DNA of 57,375 nt from the NCBI GenBank assembly GCA_020847975.1, contig JADLBD010000269.1, positions 1 through 57,375 of the forward strand, written 5' to 3'. Source of the DNA: Bryobacterales bacterium. GTDB taxonomy: Bacteria; Acidobacteriota; Terriglobia; Bryobacterales; Bryobacteraceae. Under the pieces are notes generated by a model, which was not told the DNA's origin, did not search any database, and saw only the letters and a list, made by a program, of their open reading frames with translations. Position numbers and translations under genes: made by a program. Of the stretch, positions 50,785 to 57,375 are shown in pieces. Numbering within the stretch: position 1 is the first letter of the stretch; each line of letters opens with the position of its first letter.

Positions 50785-52149
50785 TTGTCAGTGGCAACAG
50801 AGTCAGATTCACAGATTTGGAAGCCGGATTCCTGGCGGACCAGGCCGGCGCTGCAACAACCCCGTTACGAAGATCCCGGGCAACTCACCGCCGCGCTCGC
50901 GGAACTCGCGAAGCTTCCGCCCTTGGTCACCTCTTATGAAATCCTGCAGCTGAAATCGCAGTTGGCCGAAGCACAGGCAGGCAAACGATTCATCCTCCAG
51001 GGCGGCGATTGCGCCGAGAGCTTCGAGGATTGCCAGGGCCCTATCATCGCCGCGAAGCTCAAAATCCTCCTGCAAATGAGCCTCGTCCTCGTGCACGGCA
51101 GCAAGAAGCCCGTCACGCGCATCGCCCGCATCGCCGGACAATATGCCAAGCCCCGCTCCGAGGACACCGAAACCCGCAACGGCGTCACGCTGCCAACCTA
51201 CCGCGGCGATCTCATCAACCGCCCCCCGTTCACCGAAGAAGACCGCAGGCCCGACCCTGGGCTCCTCCTGCGCGCCTACGAACGCGCCGCGCTGACCCTC
51301 AACTTCCTCCGCTCCCTCGTCAAAGGCGGCTTTGCCGATCTTCACCATCCCGAGTCCTGGGACCTTTCTTTCGCCCAGGACACCCCGCTCGAGCACGAAT
51401 ACCACCGCATGACCGCCAACATCGGCGAAGCGGTCCGCTTCATGGAAAATATCCTCGGCATCCGCGCCGCCGAAATCGAGCGCGTCGATCTCTTCGTCAG
51501 CCATGAAGGCCTTCACCTGCACTACGAGCAGGCCCAGACCCGCCGCGTGCCCAGGCGCGAAGGGTGGTTCAATCTCTCTACGCACTTCCCCTGGATCGGC
51601 CTCCGCACCTCCCAACCGGATGGCGCTCACGTGGAGTACTTCCGCGGCATTCAGAATCCCATCGGCGTCAAGGTCGGCCGCCAGACTTCACCGGAAACCC
51701 TCATCCGCCTCATGGATATCCTGAATCCCAACGATGAGCCCGGCCGTCTCACGTTCATTCACCGCTTCGGAGCCGGACGCATCGCCTCCGGACTTCCACC
51801 CCTCATCCGCGCCGTGCAACAGACCGGACGCCCCGCCGGCTGGATCTGCGATCCCATGCACGGCAACACCTTCCTGACTTCGGAGGGCATCAAGACCCGC
51901 GGTTTTGAGGACATCCTCAGCGAATTGGAACAGGCCTTCGACCTCCACGCCGCTCACGGATCTCATCTTGGCGGCGTCCATATCGAACTCACCGGAGAAA
52001 ACGTCACTGAATGCACCGGCGGAGCCCGCGGCCTTACCGAAGACGACCTCAAGGTCGCCTACCGCTCCGAAGTGGACCCGCGTCTCAACTACGAACAGGC
52101 GCTCGAAATCGCCATGCTGCTGGCCCGCAAACTCGCGCGCATGGGTTAG
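50785..52149 (+). CDS. Class II 3-deoxy-D-arabino-heptulosonate 7-phosphate synthase
   Basis: 454 residues. This enzyme joins phosphoenolpyruvate and erythrose 4-phosphate, the first step to aromatic amino acids. It is the plant/Mycobacterium type: metal ligand Cys76 in QGGDCAESF, His in CDPMHGNT, Glu in HIELTGENVTEC and Asp in RSEVDPRLNYEQ. The listed start is TTG 50785; GTG 50791 is equally possible and no clear ribosome site exists. The gene stands alone after the caspase gene and ends 2 bases before the convergent epimerase stop. Confidence 0.95.
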   Translation: MSVATESDSQIWKPDSWRTRPALQQPRYEDPGQLTAALAELAKLPPLVTSYEILQLKSQLAEAQAGKRFILQGGDCAESFEDCQGPIIAAKLKILLQMSLVLVHGSKKPVTRIARIAGQYAKPRSEDTETRNGVTLPTYRGDLINRPPFTEEDRRPDPGLLLRAYERAALTLNFLRSLVKGGFADLHHPESWDLSFAQDTPLEHEYHRMTANIGEAVRFMENILGIRAAEIERVDLFVSHEGLHLHYEQAQTRRVPRREGWFNLSTHFPWIGLRTSQPDGAHVEYFRGIQNPIGVKVGRQTSPETLIRLMDILNPNDEPGRLTFIHRFGAGRIASGLPPLIRAVQQTGRPAGWICDPMHGNTFLTSEGIKTRGFEDILSELEQAFDLHAAHGSHLGGVHIELTGENVTECTGGARGLTEDDLKVAYRSEVDPRLNYEQALEIAMLLARKLARMG

Positions 52150-52151
52150 TC

Positions 52152-53093
52152 TTACGCCCGCCCTATCGCCGCGGCCATGGGCTGGCTCCGTTCCCAGGCT
52201 ACCGTCCGCCTCATCGCCTCCGCGCGGTCGATCCGTTCACGAAAGCCCAATTCGGCGCGAATGCTGTTGGAATCGAGCGTCCAGTGCTGTCCGTAGTGGA
52301 ACGGCATCTGCCGCTCGTGTACGGGCACGATGGCCCCCTTCCACCCCGCCGCGCCGGCCAGCAGCCGCAGCCATGTCCCGAAGTCCGGACTGTTCTGCTC
52401 CGCCACGTTATATGTGCGGCCCGCGGCCTGTGTGCTGATGGCCGCCAGCGCCACCGCATCGCTTACATTCTCCACGTATCCCCAGCATCCTCTCCACCTC
52501 GACAACTCATCCTCGATCGAGATCGCCGTCTGCCCGGAGTCCATCTGCTGAAGAAACGTGCGGAAGCGATGCAAAGGGTCGCCAGGACCGTATATCATCG
52601 GGAGCCTGAGAATCGTCGGATTGAGCGGCGCCAGAACCTGCTCCGCCAGGATCTTGTCATAACGGTTCGAATCCACCCACTCGTAGCCGGGAATCTTCTG
52701 CCCGCGATACGGGTACCGGTAACGGCGCAATTCCCCGTCCTCCCGAATCGGCGTCGGCATCAACGGTCCGGCATCCCTGCCATGCATCACCTCATGCGCC
52801 CGGTACACATCGGCGCTGCTCAGCATGACAATCCGGGTTGGTTTTCGGTGGAAGGCCTCCACCAGCGTCGCGGCATCGGAAAGGTTGGTGCAAATGCAGT
52901 CGATCACGACATCAAATTGCCGGCCCTGCACATGGTCGGCCAGATCGTTCCGGTCGCCGAGGATCGTCTCGGCGCCCGGCGGGATAAAGGTCTTCGATTT
53001 GCCGCGATGGAGAACAGTCAGGTGATGGCCTTGGAGTGCGCACAGAATGTGTGGGCCGAGGAAACCGGTCCCGCCAATAATTAGGACGCGCAT
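52152..53093 (-). CDS. NAD-dependent epimerase/dehydratase family protein
   Basis: 313 residues from ATG 53093; the open frame to 53195 lacks family sequence. The nucleotide motif IIGGTGFLGPHIL is at the N-terminus, and LSSADVYRAHEV and ILRLPMIYGPGDPLHRF are typical of extended short-chain dehydrogenases. The catalytic YxxxK is not canonical: the region reads SNRYDKILAE. It may be a sugar-nucleotide epimerase or a non-catalytic relative, and no sugar genes lie nearby. Confidence 0.82.
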   Translation of the reverse strand: MRVLIIGGTGFLGPHILCALQGHHLTVLHRGKSKTFIPPGAETILGDRNDLADHVQGRQFDVVIDCICTNLSDAATLVEAFHRKPTRIVMLSSADVYRAHEVMHGRDAGPLMPTPIREDGELRRYRYPYRGQKIPGYEWVDSNRYDKILAEQVLAPLNPTILRLPMIYGPGDPLHRFRTFLQQMDSGQTAISIEDELSRWRGCWGYVENVSDAVALAAISTQAAGRTYNVAEQNSPDFGTWLRLLAGAAGWKGAIVPVHERQMPFHYGQHWTLDSNSIRAELGFRERIDRAEAMRRTVAWERSQPMAAAIGRA

Positions 53094-53176
53094 TCCATAA
53101 AAGATAGCAGGGACGGAAATCGGATGGTGACCGGCTCCGCCGTTTTGCGATGATTGAATCTCGAAGGAGTCCAACG

Positions 53177-54757
53177 ATGAAACTGATGCCCGCATTGCCG
53201 TGCGCCGCGCTTGCCATTCTGGCGTCCCTCCCCGGATGGTCTCAAGTCAACAAAGAGGATGCTCTGAAGGCCGATCTCGCCGGGCAGATCGACGGCATGA
53301 AAAAGCAGACGCAGGTGATGGTGGATACCATCTTCAGCTTTGCCGAACTCGGCTTTCAGGAGTTCGAGACCTCGCGCTACCTCACCACGATGCTCGAAAA
53401 ACAGGGCTTCCGCATTGAGCGCGGCATCGCGGGCATCCCCACAGCCTGGACGGCCACCTGGGGTTCCGGAAAACCGGTGATCGCCCTCGGCTCCGATATC
53501 GACTGCATTCCCCAGGCCTCCCAGAAGCCGGGCGTCGCCTACCACGATCCTCTCATCGAAGGCGCCCCCGGACACGGAGAAGGCCACAACAGCGGCCAGG
53601 CGCTGAACGTCACCGCCGCCCTCGCCATCAAGCGCGTCATGGAGCGCGAAAAGCTCTCCGGCACTATCAGGCTATGGCCCGGCGTCGCCGAAGAACAGTT
53701 GGGGACCAAGGCTTACTACGTCCGCGCGGGCCTCTTCCAGGACGTCGATGTGGTGCTTTTCACCCACGTCGGCAACAACCTCAGCGTCTCCTGGGGAGAC
53801 GGGTCCGGCAGCGGCATGGTCTCGGTGGAATATCGCTTTGAAGGCGAAAGCGCCCACAGCGCGGGCGCCCCCTGGCGCGGCCGCAGCGCTCTTGATGCCG
53901 TCGAACTCATGGACACGGGTTGGAACTTCCGCCGGGAGCATCTGCGCCTCCAGCAGCGCTCCCACTACGTCATCACCAATGGCGGCGATCAGCCCAACGT
54001 CGTCCCTCGCAACGCCTCCGTCTGGTACTTCTTCCGCGAACTCGACTACCCCCACGTAATGGACTTGTGGAAGATCGGCGACAAGATGGCCGAAGGCGCG
54101 ACCCTCATGACAAACACGACCTTCACCTCCCGCCTGCTCGGCTCGGCATGGCCCACGCACATGAACAAGGTCATCGCCGAAACCATGTACGCCAACATCA
54201 AGCAGGTCGGTCTTCCCCAATGGTCCGAAGACGACCAGACGCTCGCCAAAGCCGTGCAGAAGGAACTGAAGGTGAAGGAAGAAGGGCTGCACACAAAGTT
54301 GGCCGAGTTCAAAGGCCCGCCGGCCGAGGAAGCGCGCACCGGCGGCGGCTCCGACGACATCGGCGACATCTCCTGGAACGTCCCCACCGTCACCCTCTCG
54401 TTCCCCTCGAATATTCCGAACCTGCCCGGACACAACTGGTCGAACGCCATCGCCATGGCCACTCCTATCGCGCACAAGGGCGCCACAGCCGGAGCCAAGG
54501 TGCTGGCCTTCACCATCCTCGATCTGCTGTACCATCCGGAGATCATCCGGAAGTCCTGGGACTACTTCCGCAACGAGCAGACGAAGGAGAGAAAATACCA
54601 GCCCTTCATCCGGCCGGGCGATCAGCCCGCCATTTGGCTCAACAAAAAGATCATGGCCGAATACCGCGAGCAGATGAAGAAGTATTACTACGACCCTTCC
54701 AGGTATCCGACCTATCTCGACCAGCTCGGCATCAAATACCCAACCGTCCGCAAGTGA
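53177..54757 (+). CDS. Secreted M20-family amidohydrolase (AbgB-like)
   Basis: 526 residues from ATG 53177 with GAAGGAG; the frame start at 53150 lacks one. Signal peptide about 1-22 (ending LPGWSQ). The M20 metallopeptidase fold shows in FSFAELGFQEFETSRYL, IALGSDIDCIPQASQ, GEGHNSGQALNVTAALAIK, GVAEEQLGTKAYYVRAG and EGESAHSAGAPWRGRSALDAV. The order and motifs match p-aminobenzoyl-glutamate hydrolase subunit B and related aminoacylases. It is probably periplasmic and hydrolyses an amide; the substrate is unknown. It converges on the creatininase-family gene (7-base gap). Confidence 0.87.
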   Translation: MKLMPALPCAALAILASLPGWSQVNKEDALKADLAGQIDGMKKQTQVMVDTIFSFAELGFQEFETSRYLTTMLEKQGFRIERGIAGIPTAWTATWGSGKPVIALGSDIDCIPQASQKPGVAYHDPLIEGAPGHGEGHNSGQALNVTAALAIKRVMEREKLSGTIRLWPGVAEEQLGTKAYYVRAGLFQDVDVVLFTHVGNNLSVSWGDGSGSGMVSVEYRFEGESAHSAGAPWRGRSALDAVELMDTGWNFRREHLRLQQRSHYVITNGGDQPNVVPRNASVWYFFRELDYPHVMDLWKIGDKMAEGATLMTNTTFTSRLLGSAWPTHMNKVIAETMYANIKQVGLPQWSEDDQTLAKAVQKELKVKEEGLHTKLAEFKGPPAEEARTGGGSDDIGDISWNVPTVTLSFPSNIPNLPGHNWSNAIAMATPIAHKGATAGAKVLAFTILDLLYHPEIIRKSWDYFRNEQTKERKYQPFIRPGDQPAIWLNKKIMAEYREQMKKYYYDPSRYPTYLDQLGIKYPTVRK

Positions 54758-54764
54758 CGCAGGC

Positions 54765-55565
54765 TCAGTGGTGATCGACGCGCGGATGGATCTCACGCCC
54801 GCGGAAATCGCGAACCAGGCCGATGAGATTGTCCACCACCGCCTCCGTCACGCGCCGCCCCTTCTCGAGCGTCGCCTTCGTGGGATCGCCGACAGTGCCC
54901 GTCTTCGAATACCGGCTGAACCATTCCTGAAAAAACACCGGCGAACCGCCTTGGAGATCCCAGTAAATATACTCTGATTTCTGGAAATGAATGTCCTTTT
55001 CCGCTTTGTCCATCTGAACCAGATCGCCGCGAACATACAGGATGACGGAGGTTTCCATCTCGCAGCCGTGGGCCATCCCGCCGGGAAACTCCGATTCGCG
55101 GATCTCCTGGAGCAGGGCCTTGGGCACGAGGTTCCACCACGGAACCATGGCGCATATCGAGGGCGTCGTGTTCGTAATATTGCGCGCCGCGATGTCGAGG
55201 AACGGCACGTTGCTGCCGTGGCCGTTCACCAGCAGGATCTTGCGGAAACCATGGTGGGCGAGGCTCTTTCCAATGTCGGTCACGTACCGGATGAAGGTGT
55301 CCCCCTCGACGGCAATCGTCCCCGGAAAGTCCATGTGATGCTCGTTGAACGCGTAGAACACGGATGGCAGCAGGATAGCCTCCTCCGGGATGCGCTCGAC
55401 GGCGCGCCGCGACATCTCGGTCGAAGTGAGCACATCGGTAGCCAGCGGCAGGTGCGGGCCGTGCTGTTCAATTGTGCCGACGGGAATCACAGCCACCCGG
55501 TTGCCGGCCACCGCCTCCCGGATCTCCGGCCAGGTGAACTCTTCATAGCGAAACTTGGTGGGCAT
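54765..55565 (-). CDS. Creatininase family amidohydrolase
   Basis: 266 residues. Metal ligands of the family are visible: GTIEQHGPHLPLATD near residue 30 (Glu, His, Asp), KILLVNGHGSNVPFLD (His) and GCEMETSVIL (Glu). The family includes creatinine amidohydrolase, the FAPy deformylase ArfB and the mycofactocin protease MftE, which cannot be told apart here. There is no mycofactocin cluster in the window. It is monocistronic, convergent with the M20 gene. Confidence 0.85.
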   Translation of the reverse strand: MPTKFRYEEFTWPEIREAVAGNRVAVIPVGTIEQHGPHLPLATDVLTSTEMSRRAVERIPEEAILLPSVFYAFNEHHMDFPGTIAVEGDTFIRYVTDIGKSLAHHGFRKILLVNGHGSNVPFLDIAARNITNTTPSICAMVPWWNLVPKALLQEIRESEFPGGMAHGCEMETSVILYVRGDLVQMDKAEKDIHFQKSEYIYWDLQGGSPVFFQEWFSRYSKTGTVGDPTKATLEKGRRVTEAVVDNLIGLVRDFRGREIHPRVDHH

Positions 55566-55596
55566 ACCGCCTTAGTATGCCCTATCGATGAGGAGG

Positions 55597-55622
55597 GCCG
55601 CACCGCACCGTCCATGCGGTCC
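55597..55622 (-). terminator. Possible hairpin after rpoD
   Basis: An inverted repeat ACCGCA (55602-55607) and TGCGGT (55615-55620) with a 7-base loop lies just beyond the rpoD stop codon. There is no following T-run, so this is at best a weak terminator. Confidence 0.3.
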
Positions 55623-55624
55623 GG

Positions 55625-57337
55625 CTACTCGTTGTGGTTAGCTTCGAGGAAGGCCCGCAGGCGGTGGCTGCGGCTGGGGTGGCGCAGTTTGCGGAGGGCC
55701 TTGGCTTCAATCTGGCGGATGCGCTCGCGGGTGACGGCGAAGTGCTGCCCCACCTCTTCGAGCGTATGCTCGCTGCCGTCCTGGAGGCCGAAACGCATCT
55801 TGATGATCTTCTCTTCGCGCGGGCTGAGCGTCTTCAGCACCTCGGCGGTCTGTTCCCGGAGATTCAGGTTGATGACCGCTTCGGAGGGCGACACCACGCG
55901 GCGGTCCACGATGAAATCCCCAAGGTGGGACTCTTCTTCCTCGCCTACGGGCGTTTCGAGGGAGATCGGCTCCTGGGCGATACGGAGCACTTTGCGGACC
56001 TTGCCCACCGGCAATTCGAGCTTGCGCGACAGTTCCTCGGTGGTGGGCTCACGGCCGAGTTCCTGCTGCAACAGGCGCTGCGTGCGCACCAGTTTGTTGA
56101 TGGTCTCAATCATGTGCACCGGAATGCGAATGGTGCGCGCCTGGTCGGCAATGGCGCGCGTAATGGCCTGGCGCACCCACCATGTGGCGTAGGTGGAAAA
56201 CTTGTATCCACGCTGGTAGTCGAACTTGTCGACGGCCTTCATGAGGCCGATGTTGCCTTCCTGGATGAGGTCGAGGAACTGCAGGCCGCGGTTGGTGTAG
56301 CGTTTGGCGATGGAGACCACCAGCCGCAGGTTGGCTTCGATGAGCTGCTTTTTGGCGGTTTCCGCTTCCGCTTCCCCGCGCTCGACGATCTGCAGCGTGC
56401 GCCGCAGTTCGGTAGCCGATGCGCCGTACTCGTCCTCGATCTGAGCAATGCGCTGGAGCACCGTCTTCAATTCGCGCTGCGTTTCCTTGGCGGCACGTTC
56501 GCTGCTTTCCTCGATCTTGCGCTGCATGCGGGCCACGTCACGCTCAAGGGGCTTGAACTCATCGACGGCGCGCCGGAGTTTGCCGGCAAACTGCCGGTAG
56601 ACGACGCTCGCGAAGGCGATGGAGCGCAGCATGCGCGAGATCTTGATCATGAGGCGCGACAACTGCCAGCGGAGTGTCCGGTACTGCTTGGGCTTCATGC
56701 CCTTGGAGAAGGACAGCATCTTCTGCTTGTGCTGCTGCGCGCGTTTTTGCAGCTTCTCGATCTCGAGGATCAGGGCGACCAATTCCGCGGTTTGCGCATC
56801 GACAGTTTCATCGCTCACCAGCATGTCGGCCTGGATGAGGATGTCGCGCACGGAGACGGCGCCGCGCTGCAATTCATCGGACATGCTGATCAATTCGCGG
56901 ATGATGAGCGGAGAGCGGGACAAGGCCCGGCTGACGAGGCGCTGGCCGTGCTCGATGCGCTTGGCGAGTTCGATCTCGCCATCGCGCGTGAGCAGAGGGA
57001 CGGTGCCCATTTCGCGGAGGTACATGCGGACGGGGTCATTGGTTTTGTCGCCGAAATCCTGGGCCAGGTCGATATCGGCGAAATCATCTCCGTCATCGAT
57101 TTTTTTCTCGAAATCGAGCTTCGGCTCTTCGAGGATTTCGACGCCGGCGGTGTCCAACTCCGCCAGTAAATCATCGATTTCCGGACCGCCGCCTATATCA
57201 TCGGGAAGGATCTCGTTGACCTCGTCGTACAAGACGTAGCCCTTCTCCTTTCCCACATGCATGAGGTGCTGCAGACGCCCGTATTTTTCCTCCGTTGCCA
57301 CCGCTGTCCCGTTTAACCGCTGAAGAGCCTGAACCAT
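55625..57337 (-). CDS. rpoD: Primary RNA polymerase sigma factor RpoD
   Basis: 570 residues from ATG 57337; the frame also opens at GTG 57358. The layout is that of a housekeeping sigma-70: an N-terminal region 1.1 start (GYVLYDEVNEILPDD), region 1.2 (DPVRMYLREMGTVPLLTRDG), a non-conserved region rich in Lys, Arg and Glu (about 170-300), region 2 (FDYQRGYKFSTYATWWVRQA), region 3, and region 4.2 with the helix-turn-helix HTLEEVGQHFAVTRERIRQI. The dnaG gene that is often upstream of rpoD would lie beyond the right edge if present. Sole copy in the window. Confidence 0.96.
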   Translation of the reverse strand: MVQALQRLNGTAVATEEKYGRLQHLMHVGKEKGYVLYDEVNEILPDDIGGGPEIDDLLAELDTAGVEILEEPKLDFEKKIDDGDDFADIDLAQDFGDKTNDPVRMYLREMGTVPLLTRDGEIELAKRIEHGQRLVSRALSRSPLIIRELISMSDELQRGAVSVRDILIQADMLVSDETVDAQTAELVALILEIEKLQKRAQQHKQKMLSFSKGMKPKQYRTLRWQLSRLMIKISRMLRSIAFASVVYRQFAGKLRRAVDEFKPLERDVARMQRKIEESSERAAKETQRELKTVLQRIAQIEDEYGASATELRRTLQIVERGEAEAETAKKQLIEANLRLVVSIAKRYTNRGLQFLDLIQEGNIGLMKAVDKFDYQRGYKFSTYATWWVRQAITRAIADQARTIRIPVHMIETINKLVRTQRLLQQELGREPTTEELSRKLELPVGKVRKVLRIAQEPISLETPVGEEEESHLGDFIVDRRVVSPSEAVINLNLREQTAEVLKTLSPREEKIIKMRFGLQDGSEHTLEEVGQHFAVTRERIRQIEAKALRKLRHPSRSHRLRAFLEANHNE

Positions 57338-57375
57338 CACAATTCTACAACATCGCACCGCGCCAGCGCCCGTTC

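Noticed and set aside
55634..57169. Plus-strand frame of 511 codons opposite rpoD
   Set aside because: Antisense shadow; rpoD itself has full sigma-70 regions in the other strand.

Overview
The window is 57,375 bases of GC-rich, gene-dense bacterial chromosome, with long co-oriented operons and many 4-base ATGA start/stop overlaps. The gene style (an ECF sigma factor translationally coupled to a TPR-bearing Ser/Thr kinase, HAF-repeat and TIG/collagen-like secreted proteins, caspase-TPR proteins, a fused E1 alpha/beta dehydrogenase, class II DAHP synthase) suggests an Acidobacteriota member, perhaps near Bryobacterales/Solibacter. This is an inference from recognised families; no database search was run. 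No tRNA, rRNA, CRISPR array or intact insertion sequence was seen.

Layout. (1) 1-9012, minus strand: a respiratory nitrate reductase operon in the order hemerythrin, membrane cytochrome c, narG, narH, narJ, a NarI-Rieske fusion, and a cytochrome b that runs off the left edge. It combines a cytoplasmic-type Nar enzyme with all parts of a cytochrome bc complex. (2) 9196-12675, plus strand: a five-gene operon with MmgE/PrpD, a phosphosulfolactate-synthase-like protein, an AhpD/CMD protein, DUF488 and a cupin. (3) 12691-14363, minus strand: CMD protein, flavodoxin/ferredoxin-reductase-like protein and a pseudo-receiver. A transaldolase (plus) and a Cys-rich PAS-LuxR regulator (minus) follow. (4) 16381-30572, minus strand: a complete complex I operon, nuoA to nuoN, with nuoC and nuoD fused. 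(5) 30805-35269: Fpg/MutM, a DadA-like oxidase and a fused branched-chain 2-oxoacid dehydrogenase E1. (6) 35339-42004, minus strand: four adjacent transcription units for nitric-oxide and iron-sulfur stress (NnrS-like protein, hemerythrin plus RIC, RIC-like plus a membrane protein plus cupin-DUF2249, and radical SAM plus cupin). (7) 42237-50767, plus strand: ECF sigma, Ser/Thr kinase, LysM-like protein, a frameshifted TIG/collagen-like gene, HAF-repeat protein and caspase-TPR protein, with gene relics and a three-copy repeat. (8) 50785-57337: class II DAHP synthase, epimerase, M20 hydrolase, creatininase-family protein and the primary sigma factor RpoD.

How the parts may work together. Complex I (NADH to quinone) and the Nar/bc operon (quinol to nitrate and to cytochrome c) form an anaerobic respiratory chain. 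Nitrate respiration gives nitrite and NO, and region 6 looks like the protection set. All four units of region 6 carry an inverted repeat GTGAC-N4-GTCAC (one copy with one mismatch) just upstream of the first gene. A fifth copy lies ahead of the ECF sigma-kinase operon. In three cases a -10-like hexamer begins exactly 23 bases beyond the repeat, the geometry of a CRP/FNR-family class II activator. No CRP/FNR gene is in the window. The two strongest leads are this regulon and the NarI-Rieske fusion.
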